Source: Acidobacteriota bacterium (GTDB lineage: Bacteria; Acidobacteriota; Terriglobia; Terriglobales; Acidobacteriaceae). Taken from it: 64,000 nucleotides of DNA. Where the stretch lies: NCBI GenBank assembly GCA_016196065.1, contig JACPYL010000012.1, positions 620,001 to 684,000 on the forward strand, read 5' to 3'. The first letter of the stretch is position 1. Each line of letters opens with the position of its first letter. Shown here piece by piece: positions 10,035 to 19,174 of this stretch. Made by a program: the position numbers and the translations under genes. Under the pieces are notes generated by a model, which had not been told where the DNA came from, searched no databases, and saw only the letters and a program-made list of their open reading frames with translations.

Positions 10035-10067
10035 TTGTTGAAATATCGCGGAGTTATCGCAAACTGT

Positions 10068-10895
10068 TCAAGCCAGCATCTTGTTCATCTCGGCATGCGG
10101 CACTCCGCTGTCGAGAGCACTATACGTGCCGGACGCTTTCAGTTCTTCGGCCATTCGCACCAGCAGTCCGAGCGTAGCGCGCATCGGCCCTGAGCCCAGA
10201 CTCACCCGCGCCACGCCGAGCGCTTCGAGTTCGGGGATCGTCGGCGATCCCGGCATGGCCAGAATGTTCACTGGACATTGCAGGTCTTTCACCAGCCGTC
10301 CTATTGTCTCCGGATCAGTCACGCCGGGGGCGAACACGCAATCCGCGCCGGCATCGCGATACGCGAGTAACCGGCGGAGAGCCTCGGGATATTGGATCTT
10401 CGGATCGCCCGCTCCCTGCAGGTACACGTCGGTGCGGGCATTGACCACGATCGGCACGCGCATTTCGGCAGCGACCACGCGCACCGCTTTGATCTTTTCG
10501 ACTGCCACGGGAATCTCGAGCAGCGACCGGTCCGAATCGCCTGTCCGATCTTCAAGGTTCATTCCAATGGCTCCCGCATCAATTAACGCGCGTGTCGTGC
10601 GTGCTGCGTCCTCGGGTGTCCGCCCATAGCCTGCCTCGATATCGGCGGAAACCGGCAAGTCCACGGCGCGGGCGATCCGAGCGATCCGGGCAATCATTTC
10701 TTCGGGCGAAATCTTCTGGCCGTCGGGATAGCCCAGCGAAAACGCAATGCCCGCCGAAGTCGTAGCCAGCGCTGGAAATCCAGCCGCAGCGATGATGCGT
10801 GCGCTGGCCACGTCCCACACGTTAGCCAGCACCAGTGCGCGTGGACCGCGATGCAACTGCCGGAACTGCAGAGCTTTTTCGGTTTGCGAACTCAT
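10068..10895 (-). CDS. Isocitrate lyase/PEP-mutase superfamily protein
   Basis: This is a 275-residue TIM-barrel enzyme of the isocitrate lyase/phosphoenolpyruvate mutase superfamily. Visible family features are the N-terminal LVLANVWDVASARI, the LPVSADIEAGYG metal/substrate loop, the GMNLEDRTGD acidic motif, VNARTDVYL, and a C-terminal LGSGPMRATL. The K-K-C-G-H motif of true isocitrate lyase is missing, so this belongs to the short '2-methylisocitrate lyase-like/carboxyvinyl-carboxyphosphonate phosphorylmutase' group. C-C bond cleavage of an oxaloacetate-type acid is the likely chemistry; the substrate is unknown. It stands alone, about 75 bases downstream of the thioesterase gene on the same strand. 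Confidence 0.88.
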   Translation of the reverse strand: MSSQTEKALQFRQLHRGPRALVLANVWDVASARIIAAAGFPALATTSAGIAFSLGYPDGQKISPEEMIARIARIARAVDLPVSADIEAGYGRTPEDAARTTRALIDAGAIGMNLEDRTGDSDRSLLEIPVAVEKIKAVRVVAAEMRVPIVVNARTDVYLQGAGDPKIQYPEALRRLLAYRDAGADCVFAPGVTDPETIGRLVKDLQCPVNILAMPGSPTIPELEALGVARVSLGSGPMRATLGLLVRMAEELKASGTYSALDSGVPHAEMNKMLA

Positions 10896-10970
10896 AGGGA
10901 TGTTGATGTCAGGAATGGCCGGTCGGTTTCACTTTCCGCCAATGTTGATTGCTGGGTTCGCGAGATTGGT

Positions 10971-11372
10971 CTACTCGCCGCGCGCTTTCTTTTTCATGCG
11001 CTCGACAAAACTCGGAACATGCACCACCGCGCGGCCAACCGTTCCGCGCCCGATTTCCTGCACTCCGTCGTGCGCCTCGACCCGCATGATGTAAAACCGT
11101 CCATCGAACGATTCCAGTTCGGCCGTCGCTCGTATCTGCATTCCGATGCCGCTGGCAGCACGGTGTTCCACGTGGATCGAAATGCCGACTGTGATTTCCC
11201 CTTCGTCACAATATGGCTGGAGCGCTTTGAAACACGCCGTCTCCATCAGCCGGATCATGTCAGGAGTGGAATACACCGGAGGCAGTTCCGGATGATGCGC
11301 GGACAAAGTGTGCTTGAGTTCAACAATCTCCCGAGCCTCAGCGCGCGCACGGATTGGAATCGGAACCGCCAT
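10971..11372 (-). CDS. FlK-type hotdog thioesterase
   Basis: This 133-residue single hotdog domain resembles the fluoroacetyl-CoA thioesterase (FlK) family. The FlK catalytic triad Thr-Glu-His (42, 50, 76) is matched in spacing by Thr36 (YSTPDMI), Glu44 (RLMETACF) and His70 (GISIHVEHRAA). It should hydrolyse a short acyl-CoA; real FlK substrate specificity cannot be inferred, and most acidobacterial members are general thioesterases. It follows the CPBP protease gene by only four bases, so the two are probably translated from one message. Confidence 0.87.
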   Translation of the reverse strand: MAVPIPIRARAEAREIVELKHTLSAHHPELPPVYSTPDMIRLMETACFKALQPYCDEGEITVGISIHVEHRAASGIGMQIRATAELESFDGRFYIMRVEAHDGVQEIGRGTVGRAVVHVPSFVERMKKKARGE

Positions 11373-11376
11373 AGCC

Positions 11377-12081
11377 CTACACCACCACCCCCTGCTTGAG
11401 TTCCTGCTGTTTCGCGAATTTACAGAGGATCGGCAAGGCGATCAACCCCACCATTAGATCGTAAACCGCATGCACCATGATAGCCAGGTAAAGAGACTTA
11501 GTTGCATACACGAGCGCATGCATAAGAAGAGCCATGACGGCAGTTGTAAGAATTCCGCGCCACCCTTGGATTGCATGCGCCACCGCGAATGCGAGTACGC
11601 ACAGCGACAAAGCAAGCCAGAACGAGCCGTTGTTGCCAGTCAGGAATCGCATGGCCAGGCCTCGATAGGCGCATTCCTCCGAAATCCCGGCCATCGCGGA
11701 AATTACTACCCACCACGGTATTTGTGAAGGATGATCGGGAAGAACCAGACGAGCTCGTTCCAACCACAGTGGACTCAGATTGGCCCGCACGTGGCGCAAG
11801 CGTAGGCCCATGATTGCCAAAGTGACAACAGCCAGCACGCAGAAAATCGCGCTGGGAAATGGACCCGACAGAAGCGACACTCGCTCCTCCCGCGCGGCCA
11901 AAAGCGTGACGACCAGAAACACGACCTGTCCCACAACCGCGCGGCGATGACGGAATGGATAGGGACGGGGTGCCTTCTTCCCGCGAGTCTGGATGTAGCG
12001 GAAAATTTCAAATCCGGGTATTAAAATCAACACCCAGATCATGAACTGCTGGCCAAAGAATCCCAGTTCGGTGGTTGGCAT
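11377..12081 (-). CDS. CPBP-family intramembrane metalloprotease
   Basis: This is a 234-residue polytopic membrane protein of the CAAX-protease/bacteriocin-processing (ABI) family. Conserved motifs are EECAYRG (Glu135, Glu136, Arg140), the second-helix FAVAH (His169) and a third His in MVHAVYD (His204), which make up the intramembrane zinc site. About six to seven hydrophobic segments are visible. The ATG at 12081 has GGAG ten bases upstream; a TTG at 12099 would add six residues. It lies between the CADD-like gene (about 33 bases upstream) and the thioesterase (four bases downstream) on one strand. Substrate unknown. Confidence 0.88.
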   Translation of the reverse strand: MPTTELGFFGQQFMIWVLILIPGFEIFRYIQTRGKKAPRPYPFRHRRAVVGQVVFLVVTLLAAREERVSLLSGPFPSAIFCVLAVVTLAIMGLRLRHVRANLSPLWLERARLVLPDHPSQIPWWVVISAMAGISEECAYRGLAMRFLTGNNGSFWLALSLCVLAFAVAHAIQGWRGILTTAVMALLMHALVYATKSLYLAIMVHAVYDLMVGLIALPILCKFAKQQELKQGVVV

Positions 12082-12114
12082 CGAAACGGGGCTCCGCAAT
12101 GCGGTGAATTTGAT

Positions 12115-12822
12115 CTAAGCTGCGACTTTCGACTGCCGCCGCGCCTCGATCCCGTCGAGTGCGCGCCACAATGCTTTCGCAGCATTCTCAGCCGCCGCGA
12201 TAGCTTTCTCCGCCGTTTCCGGATTCGCCTGAACGCGCTTCTCCAACTGCTTGCGCCAGACCTGCGAGTGATAGACGTCGGCAGTTGTATGCAGAGTGAA
12301 GTAGGTGCGAGTCTTCGCGTCCGCGCCGTACAGGTCGCGCAGGCCGCGATCTTTTTCCGCTGCAATCCGTGGCACCTGCGACTCGTAAGCATAAAACGCC
12401 GCGAGCGCTTCTTCTGGAGTCGCTTCTGCCGCCACGTCCTGAAAATGCGCAATCAACGCGCGAATCTCAGCGATCGGCTGACGATGAGGAAGCCGTCGTC
12501 CGCCCATGCCCTCGACGAAGTCGAGCCACAACTCCGCGTGTGAAGTTTCTGGTTCGCCAAAAGAATTCTCGCCGCCTTTTTCGTCCGTCATGTTCGCAAG
12601 CACGGCGCGGCGCAGATCGCCATCTTCCAGCCGGATACCCAATTCCGCCAGGTACATGGGGAACGCTTCCACATGATGGTAATAATCTTCGGCATATTCC
12701 CGCAGATCGTCGCGCGTCAGCTCACCCGCTGACCACGCTTTGTAGAAAGGATGGCAAAGTAAATCATATTTATGAATGGATTCGTCGAGTCGAGAGAGAA
12801 AAGTAGCGCAGTTCATAGTCAC
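12115..12822 (-). CDS. CADD-family putative folate (pABA) synthesis protein
   Basis: This is a 235-residue all-helical protein of the heme-oxygenase-like/PqqC fold. The N-terminal [32 protein letters not shown], the central HAELWLDF and the C-terminal [15 protein letters not shown] are typical of the CADD group. Chlamydial CADD is a di-metal self-sacrificing oxygenase that makes p-aminobenzoate for folate from its own tyrosine. That activity is established for the chlamydial protein and is only inferred here. It heads a same-strand run with the CPBP protease and FlK-like thioesterase. No pabA, pabB or pabC is present in the window. Confidence 0.85.
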   Translation of the reverse strand: MTMNCATFLSRLDESIHKYDLLCHPFYKAWSAGELTRDDLREYAEDYYHHVEAFPMYLAELGIRLEDGDLRRAVLANMTDEKGGENSFGEPETSHAELWLDFVEGMGGRRLPHRQPIAEIRALIAHFQDVAAEATPEEALAAFYAYESQVPRIAAEKDRGLRDLYGADAKTRTYFTLHTTADVYHSQVWRKQLEKRVQANPETAEKAIAAAENAAKALWRALDGIEARRQSKVAA

Positions 12823-13028
12823 CTCAGGAGTACCTCATTCTACGGACGGTCCGCCGGTCTGACAAGGTATTCCCAAAACCGTTGAGACGTACCGAGATAC
12901 CGGGCGTCATAATCTATTTTGCGGCACGCTTTTCTCTTACGAAGGCCCAAACAACCCCTGTCCACCGAAGATTGTTACAATCGATGCACAGCTTTCCCTC
13001 CTTGTTGTGGACCCTGGGAATCGCCTCA

Positions 13029-15245
13029 ATGCAGCCGTTCAACGAACATTTCGATGTGGTCGTAGTCGGCGCCGGCCATGCCGGATGCGAGGCCGCGATG
13101 GCTTCCGCGCGCATGGGACTGAAGACCGCCCTCTTTACCTTGAACGTCGATCTGATCGCGCAGATGTCCTGCAATCCCGCCATCGGCGGTATCGCAAAAG
13201 GACACCTCGTCCGCGAAGTCGACGCTCTCGGCGGCATCATGGGTGAGATTACCGACGCGGTGGGAATCCAGTTTCGCCTGCTCAATACTTCCCGCGGCCC
13301 CGCCGTCTGGTCGCCGCGAGCGCAATGCGACAAGCAAGCCTACCGCCTGAAAATGCGGGAAGTTCTCGAATCGCAACCGAATCTCAGCATCAAGCAGGCT
13401 GAAGTAGCGGATGTGATTCTGGAGTCGTCGTTGGTCGATCGTCCTTCGCCATTCGCGGATCCTCCTCAGCACAGTCATCCCGATCGAAGCGAAGGATGTG
13501 CAGGAGCGAACAGCGAAGGGCGAACAGCGAACGACGCTCTAGGCGGCCGCATCATCCGGGGTATAGCCCTGCGCGACGGCCGCCGCGTGGCTGCGCGCGC
13601 CGTCATCATCACCACCGGCACGTTTCTCAACGGGCTCATCCATTGCGGCGAACAACAATATCCTGCTGGACGCTCTGGCGAGCCGAACGCCGTCCTACTC
13701 GGCGAAGCATTGAAGAATCTCGGCCTGCGTGGATGCCGCCTCAAGACCGGCACTCCGCCCCGCCTCGACGGGCGCACCATCGACTGGTCGAAGTTCGCCG
13801 AGCAACCCGGCGACATTGATCCCACGCCCTTCAGCTTCCGTACCAAACGCGTAGCGCATCACGACACGCAAGTCCCATGCTTCATCGCGTTCACCACCGA
13901 AGAAACGCACAGGGTCATCCGTGAAAACGTTCATCGCTCGCCGATGTATAGCGGGCAGATTCAATCCGTCGGACCGCGTTACTGTCCCTCGATCGAAGAC
14001 AAGATCGTAAAATTTCCCGACAAACTCACGCATCAACTCTTCCTCGAGCCGGAAGGCCTGAACACGCACGAGATCTACGTGAACGGCATGAGCACGTCGC
14101 TGCCAATTGACGTGCAGCTGGCGATTCTCAAGTCGATTCCCGGCCTCGATACCGCCGAGATGATGCGGCCCGGTTACGCCATTGAGTACGACTCGATCGA
14201 TCCCACCGAACTGCATCGCACGCTCGAGACGAAGAAAATCTCCGGACTCTTTCTCGCCGGGCAAATCAACGGCACCTCCGGATACGAAGAAGCCGCCTGC
14301 CAGGGACTGATGGCCGGAATCAACGCTGCCCTGCAAGTCAAAGCGGAGCCGCCGCTGATCCTAGATCGCACCGAAGCCTATACCGCGATCCTGATCGACG
14401 ACCTGATTTCAAAAGGCACGAACGAGCCGTACCGGATGTTTACGTCCCGCGCCGAGTTCCGCTTGCACCTGCGAATCGACAACGCCGACCGCCGCCTCAC
14501 TCCCTACGGACGCCGCGTCGGTCTGATCAACGACCAGGCATGGTCCGATTTCGACGCCAAGCAGAAGCGTCTGGAAGGCATGCGCGCGTTGTTGGAGAAG
14601 ACGCGATTTACATCGGGCATGCTCGACCTGATTTCGGCAGAGCCTGGGAGCCAATCACCCGAAACGGGAGGGCACGACTCTAGTCGTGCCGCAAAGTTCC
14701 CTGATTCGACTGCGGCTTTAGCCGCCGGGGCTGAAGCCCAATTCATGGGGAGCGCTATTAGCACGGCTGAAGCCGTGCCCTCCCGTTCTCTGCGCGCCAC
14801 TCTGGGCCAACCTCTTGCGCAACTCCTGAAGCGCCCTGAAATCACGATCGAAACTCTGGTTCCCGCGTTGCGCACACTCGCGCCAGATTTTTTTGACGAG
14901 TCTTCCTCCGTGAACCCCGTGACCTCCGTGGTTAAGATTTCGTCGTCCGTCCGCAACGAACTCAAATCCCTCGAAACCGAAATAAAATACGCCGGCTATC
15001 TCGACCAGCAGCAACGTGCCATCGACCGCCTGAAGAAATCCGAACAGCGCCGCATCCCCGAATGGTTTGACTATCGCGCCGTTAGCGGCCTTTCCCGCGA
15101 GATGCAGGAAAAACTGGGCCATGTAACGCCGCAAACCCTGGGACAAGCCTCCCGCATTCCCGGCGTAACTCCCGCCGCCGTGTCGCTCATCAACGTCTTT
15201 ATCGAAATTCAAGCGAAGCGCCGCGAACAGGCGTCCGCGCTGTAA
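13029..15245 (+). CDS. mnmG: tRNA uridine-5-carboxymethylaminomethyl(34) synthesis enzyme MnmG, with insertions
   Basis: MnmG (GidA) binds FAD and, with MnmE, modifies U34 of certain tRNAs. This copy starts at the ATG at 13029 with the FAD-binding [13 protein letters not shown] at residues 10-22, followed by family blocks [65 protein letters not shown] and a C-terminal [10 protein letters not shown] / [13 protein letters not shown]. It has 738 residues against about 620-630 for typical MnmG. The extra length comes from three in-frame, repeat-derived segments near nucleotides 13441-13545, 14645-14800 and 14897-14950, all in surface-loop positions. No MnmE gene is in the window. The core motifs are intact, so it is probably functional. 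Confidence 0.95.
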   Translation: MQPFNEHFDVVVVGAGHAGCEAAMASARMGLKTALFTLNVDLIAQMSCNPAIGGIAKGHLVREVDALGGIMGEITDAVGIQFRLLNTSRGPAVWSPRAQCDKQAYRLKMREVLESQPNLSIKQAEVADVILESSLVDRPSPFADPPQHSHPDRSEGCAGANSEGRTANDALGGRIIRGIALRDGRRVAARAVIITTGTFLNGLIHCGEQQYPAGRSGEPNAVLLGEALKNLGLRGCRLKTGTPPRLDGRTIDWSKFAEQPGDIDPTPFSFRTKRVAHHDTQVPCFIAFTTEETHRVIRENVHRSPMYSGQIQSVGPRYCPSIEDKIVKFPDKLTHQLFLEPEGLNTHEIYVNGMSTSLPIDVQLAILKSIPGLDTAEMMRPGYAIEYDSIDPTELHRTLETKKISGLFLAGQINGTSGYEEAACQGLMAGINAALQVKAEPPLILDRTEAYTAILIDDLISKGTNEPYRMFTSRAEFRLHLRIDNADRRLTPYGRRVGLINDQAWSDFDAKQKRLEGMRALLEKTRFTSGMLDLISAEPGSQSPETGGHDSSRAAKFPDSTAALAAGAEAQFMGSAISTAEAVPSRSLRATLGQPLAQLLKRPEITIETLVPALRTLAPDFFDESSSVNPVTSVVKISSSVRNELKSLETEIKYAGYLDQQQRAIDRLKKSEQRRIPEWFDYRAVSGLSREMQEKLGHVTPQTLGQASRIPGVTPAAVSLINVFIEIQAKRREQASAL
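13474..13504. repeat. GTCATCC-type repeat fragment inside mnmG
   Basis: GTCATCCCGATCGAAGCGAA and the following GGATGTGCAGG match the form of the intergenic repeats at 45257-45283 and 50028-50088 (GTCATCCTGAGCGA../ATCATCCTGAACGA..). It codes for [11 protein letters not shown] in an extra loop of MnmG. Confidence 0.6.
14663..14787. repeat. REP/BIME-like palindromic array inside mnmG
   Basis: This 125-bp element has a perfect 14-bp terminal inverted repeat (AACGGGAGGGCACG at 14663-14676, CGTGCCCTCCCGTT at 14774-14787). Four hairpins lie inside: 14671-14690, 14712-14725 (GCGGCT-TT-AGCCGC), 14728-14739 (GGGCT-GA-AGCCC) and 14761-14778 (GCACGGCT-GA-AGCCGTGC). It is read through in frame as part of MnmG. 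The GGCTGAAGCC core matches the hairpins at the RAYT gene at 61.8 kb. Confidence 0.85.
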
Positions 15246-15359
15246 CCCGTCCAATCAAACTCACTAGAAACGCAATATTCGCGCGCAGGCCTACATTCTG
15301 GATTTGACTGGCACTCACCGAAGTACTCCGCCATCGAGAGTTTAGAATCATCTCGATCT

Positions 15360-16097
15360 ATGCCCAACAACTTGGAAGGCCAAACCGCCCTAGTCACCGG
15401 CGGATCGCGCGGCATCGGCCGAGCGATATGCCGGGCTCTTGATTCGAACGGGGCGCGAGTGATCGTCCATTACCACCGCAACCGCACCGCCGCCGAGGAA
15501 GTACGCGCCATGCTGTCGCGGCCACCCACCTTGGTGCAGGCCGACCTTGGCTCTGCGGATTCAATCTCCCAAATGGTCGCGTCGCTCGCAGACGATAGCC
15601 TCGACATTCTCATCAACAATGCGGGCATTTGGAAACCTACGCCGCTTGGGTCCACGAGCGAGGCACTCCTCGACGAAGTTCTGAGCGTGAATCTGAAGGG
15701 CATGTTCTGGCTCACGCAAGCGGCGATGCCCAAACTGCGCGACGACGCGCGGATCGTGAACATTTCGTCCACCGCCGGCCGGGTCGGCATTGCGGGTGGA
15801 CGCAGCCTCTACAGCGCGACCAAAGCAGCCGTCGATTCGTTTACAAAGAGTTGGGCGCTGGAACTGGCGCCGCGAAAAATCCGCGTCAACGCCGTCGCCC
15901 CCGGCTACGTGGAAACCGATATGACCGCGGAGCACCTGGGCAACCCGAAGACAAGGGAGAATGCGCTGAGCCGCCATCCCCTGGGACGACTTGGAACGCC
16001 TGACGACGTCGCGAAAGGCGTTGTCTTTCTCTGCTCGGAGGAAGCGTCATTCATTACCGGCCAGTCGCTGAACGTGAGCGGCGGCTTTGTAATCTGA
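15360..16097 (+). CDS. SDR-family oxidoreductase (FabG-like)
   Basis: This is a 245-residue classical short-chain dehydrogenase/reductase. It shows the NAD(P)-binding TGGSRGIGRAI (residues 13-23), the NNAG motif (86-89), catalytic Ser137, Tyr151 and Lys155 (YSATK), and the PGYVETDM segment. The C-terminus SFITGQSLNVSGGFVI is like 3-oxoacyl-ACP reductases. Arg and His following the third strand (VIVHYHRNR) suggest NADPH rather than NADH. Substrate not determinable. It stands 114 bases behind mnmG and about 260 bases ahead of dnaB, with no fatty-acid genes nearby. Confidence 0.92.
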   Translation: MPNNLEGQTALVTGGSRGIGRAICRALDSNGARVIVHYHRNRTAAEEVRAMLSRPPTLVQADLGSADSISQMVASLADDSLDILINNAGIWKPTPLGSTSEALLDEVLSVNLKGMFWLTQAAMPKLRDDARIVNISSTAGRVGIAGGRSLYSATKAAVDSFTKSWALELAPRKIRVNAVAPGYVETDMTAEHLGNPKTRENALSRHPLGRLGTPDDVAKGVVFLCSEEASFITGQSLNVSGGFVI

Positions 16098-16355
16098 TTT
16101 ATTCCCTCTTGCAACGCGCGCCACTTCAGTCCGGCAAGCAAGGCGGCTGATTATTGTGTCAGGAGCATGATCATGCCGGGACTTGTAGCTGGGCCGTATC
16201 TCGACCTTCTCTTTTTCTTCGCTCTGTGGCATACTCCGCTGATGGTGACTGAATCTCGTCACCGGCATCCTGCAATGGAAGCATAAAAATAAATCTGATT
16301 TCGGACGAGTTTTCCATCGCCATCACCGAACTTCCACAGGCGCAAAAGGGATACG

Positions 16356-17744
16356 ATGCAACGCACTCACTTAAACATCGTGGCGACCCTAGAGACAACC
16401 ATCAGCCGCATGCCGGCGAACGTCGAAGCGGAACGTTCGATCCTGGGCGCGATCCTGCTCGACAATCAGGCTTATAACGACGCCGCACAGCACCTGAAGC
16501 CCGACGATTTTTCCATCGACGCGCATCGCCGTCTCTATTCCCGCATGATCGATCTCGCCGAGTCGTCCCGGCCCATCGACATCATCACGCTCGTCGAAGA
16601 ACTCGACCGCCGCAAGGAACTCCAGGCCATCGGCGATGTGGGATACGTTTCCAGCTTGCTCGACGGCGTGCCCGATCGCCCATCGATCGAACATTACGTC
16701 AAGATTGTCCGCGACAAAGCCATTCTCCGCGGACTGATTCACGTCGCGAACTCCGCGATTGCCAAAGCTTCCGAACAGGCTGACTCGGCGGACGAAATTC
16801 TCAACGAAGCCGAAGCGGCTGTGTTTCAACTCTCCGAAAAGCGCATTGGCAAAGGCTTTCAGGGGATCACGGAAATTGTTCGCAACTCCTTCGGATCGGT
16901 CGATGCTCTTCTGCAACGCGGCCAGCGCATCACCGGCCTCGCCACGCATTACACCGACCTCGACGAGATGACCAGCGGATTTCAGAAGGCCGATCTCGTG
17001 ATTCTTGCCGCTCGTCCCTCCATGGGCAAAACTGCGTTCGCGATGAACATCGCCGAGAACGCTGCCATCGATGACGGAAAAGTTGTCGGCATCTTCTCGC
17101 TCGAAATGTCGAGCGAAGCGTTGCTGCAACGTCTGCTTTGTTCGCGAGCGATTGTCGACGCGCAGAAGATGCGCACGGGATCCCTGTGGCGTGATGATAT
17201 GCAGAAAGTTGTGCGCGCCATGGAGGAGTTGTCGCAGTCGCAACTGTACATCGACGACACGCCTGGACTTTCCATCAGCGAGATGCGTGCGAAGGCTCGC
17301 CGCCTCAAACAATCCCAGGGACGCCTCGACATGCTCGTCGTTGATTACCTGCAACTGATGTCGGGCGGCAGCAAGCGTTTCGAAAATCGTACGCAGGAAG
17401 TTTCTTCCATCTCGCGCGGACTGAAAGCTCTCGCCAAGGAACTGGAAGTACCCGTGCTCGCGCTCTCCCAGTTAAGCCGCGCTCCCGAAAGCCGCGGCGG
17501 CGACCACCGTCCGCAGCTCTCGGATCTGCGTGAATCCGGCTCCATCGAGCAGGACGCCGACCTCGTGATGTTCATTTTTCGCGAAGAGGTCTACAAGCAG
17601 GACGACCTCGCGCTCCGAGGCCGCGCCGAGATCATCATTGCTAAACAACGCAACGGCCCGATCGGCCGTTTTGACCTCGCTTTCCTTCACAATTCGACCC
17701 GCTTTGCCAACATGGCTGAAGGCAATAACGAGCCCGGAGAATAG
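16356..17744 (+). CDS. dnaB: Replicative DNA helicase DnaB
   Basis: This is a 462-residue hexameric helicase that unwinds DNA at the replication fork. The N-terminal DnaG-interacting helical domain (NVEAERSILGAILLDNQAYND) is followed by a linker and the RecA-like domain. That domain has the Walker A ARPSMGKTAFA (Lys225), FSLEMSSEAL, the Walker B-like LVVDYLQLM, the conserved LSQLSRAPE and DLRESGSIEQDADLV. The length is normal and there is no intein. AAAGGGA lies just before the ATG at 16356. The 3' side holds a hairpin at 17839-17856 and two DnaA-box-like nonamers. Confidence 0.97.
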   Translation: MQRTHLNIVATLETTISRMPANVEAERSILGAILLDNQAYNDAAQHLKPDDFSIDAHRRLYSRMIDLAESSRPIDIITLVEELDRRKELQAIGDVGYVSSLLDGVPDRPSIEHYVKIVRDKAILRGLIHVANSAIAKASEQADSADEILNEAEAAVFQLSEKRIGKGFQGITEIVRNSFGSVDALLQRGQRITGLATHYTDLDEMTSGFQKADLVILAARPSMGKTAFAMNIAENAAIDDGKVVGIFSLEMSSEALLQRLLCSRAIVDAQKMRTGSLWRDDMQKVVRAMEELSQSQLYIDDTPGLSISEMRAKARRLKQSQGRLDMLVVDYLQLMSGGSKRFENRTQEVSSISRGLKALAKELEVPVLALSQLSRAPESRGGDHRPQLSDLRESGSIEQDADLVMFIFREEVYKQDDLALRGRAEIIIAKQRNGPIGRFDLAFLHNSTRFANMAEGNNEPGE

Positions 17745-18055
17745 GCCCTGAAAGAGGCATCCCACGGGCCAAGTTCGGCGCCCCTCCACCTGTGGAAAAT
17801 GTTGTGGATGCTAAGGACCCGTTCTGTAACAATCCATAACCGACCCAGTGGTCGGTCATTCCCGCACCCCCTGCCCGTGACCTAAGAGCATGTTTCTAAA
17901 TTGGTTAACCACACTCCGCGCGGGTGTTAACTAAAGCGGTCCGGGGTCTACACTTTCGTCACAATTATTAGGATTTGCACATTTCGGAATCAAGCGTCTA
18001 CGCCGGAAAGCCCTGAAATCGCGAATTTTCGCGGCCATCTTCCCGCTCCTGCTTC
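17745..18055. other. 311-bp intergenic region after dnaB
   Basis: There is no credible gene. It holds two sequences close to a DnaA box (TGTGGAAAA at 17791-17799, one mismatch to TGTGGATAA; TGTGGATGC at 17803-17811, two mismatches), the hairpin at 17839-17856, and an imperfect GTTAAC inverted repeat at about 17905-17935. It separates two convergent genes. Confidence 0.5.
17839..17856. terminator. Possible terminator hairpin after dnaB
   Basis: ACCGACC at 17839-17845 pairs perfectly with GGTCGGT at 17850-17856 across a CAGT loop. There is no clear T-tract behind it, so a rho-independent terminator is possible but not certain. Confidence 0.4.
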
Positions 18056-19108
18056 TTACGCCGGATTGGCCTGTTCCGGCGCGCCCCGCGTCCACCAATC
18101 CGCAACGCTGATCCCAACCGCGATCATCGGCTTCTCGACGGTGTGATACAGCACAATCGGGATCGCAATCAGCAATCCGGCCAGCATCGGGAACTTGATC
18201 CACGCCGGCCACGAACTGAAGACGTCCGCCACCAGCCAGATACAAAATTGATGCGACAGATAAATCCCATAGGAGTACGTCGCGATCCAGTGGCTCGTCC
18301 AACGCAACCAGGAGGTTTGTATTTCCCCGAAGTAGGGAATCGCAACTCCAAGGATCAGGCAGAGAACCCAGGCCGCTCGATTGAGCGGAGCAAGCAGGTA
18401 CACGCCCACCAGGATCAAAAGGAAAGGAAGCCAGAAAATGGATTTGAATTTTGGAATGTGCGGCAGAACAAACGCAATCACGCCCGGCAGAAAACAGGGC
18501 ACGAATAGCACCAGCCCAATTCGGTCCCACGGAAAGGTCCCGGCAATCTGCTTGTAAAGGATGGCCACGATGACCGCGATCACCCACAGCACACCCAGCA
18601 TCCGCAATGCATTTTGCTTTCCGCGAATCCACAGAAATAAAAACGGAAGAAAGACGTACATCTGCACTTCGTAGGGGAGCGACCACAACACGTTGACGAT
18701 CGATCCGGGCTTGATCACATTCTGGATCAATAGCAAATTAGAAATGATGCGTCCCGTGGGAATTGCCACCACGTGCGAAAGCCCGGTAATGCCATTCGCC
18801 ATCGAATCCAGGTGCAGAGCGACCGCGGCCAGAACTGCAATCATGCTGAGCGGGTAGATGCGAAAGATGCGGCGAATATAGAAATTTTCAACCAGGGCAC
18901 GGCCGTTCAAGTGACTGCGTTCCATCGAGTACATCAACACCAGGCAGGTGTGGACAAAGAAAAGATAAACGCCAAACGTCCCCATGGTGGGAGCGCCGAT
19001 GTGCAGCGCATCAGCCCAGTGAAAACGAACCAGAAGATGCTGTGCCAGGACCAGCAGCACAGCGACCGCGCGTAGGAGATCCAGATTGGCTGACAGCCGC
19101 GTTGGCAA
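18056..19108 (-). CDS. Acyltransferase 3 family membrane protein (OafA/YrhL type)
   Basis: This 350-residue inner-membrane protein has about ten hydrophobic segments. The N-terminus NLDLLRAVAVLLVLAQHLL carries the Arg/His pattern of acyltransferase-3 enzymes, and FYIRRIFRIYPLSMIAVL is the family's R-x-x-R-I-x-P motif. NVLWSLPYEVQMYVFLPF and SYGIYLSHQF complete the signature. Such enzymes transfer acetyl or succinyl groups to surface polysaccharides, lipids or antibiotics; the acceptor is unknown here. It is followed on the same strand, about 67 bases upstream, by lepA. No glycan cluster is in the window. Confidence 0.92.
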   Translation of the reverse strand: MPTRLSANLDLLRAVAVLLVLAQHLLVRFHWADALHIGAPTMGTFGVYLFFVHTCLVLMYSMERSHLNGRALVENFYIRRIFRIYPLSMIAVLAAVALHLDSMANGITGLSHVVAIPTGRIISNLLLIQNVIKPGSIVNVLWSLPYEVQMYVFLPFLFLWIRGKQNALRMLGVLWVIAVIVAILYKQIAGTFPWDRIGLVLFVPCFLPGVIAFVLPHIPKFKSIFWLPFLLILVGVYLLAPLNRAAWVLCLILGVAIPYFGEIQTSWLRWTSHWIATYSYGIYLSHQFCIWLVADVFSSWPAWIKFPMLAGLLIAIPIVLYHTVEKPMIAVGISVADWWTRGAPEQANPA

Positions 19109-19174
19109 AAAAGCTCCGCGAAAAATTCCGCCTCAGACTATCAACCGGAGCATCGCTTGGCAACGGCGTGCCGG

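Noticed and set aside
16389-17354. 321-codon open frame opposite dnaB
   Set aside because: Antisense shadow; DnaB motifs are all on the + strand.
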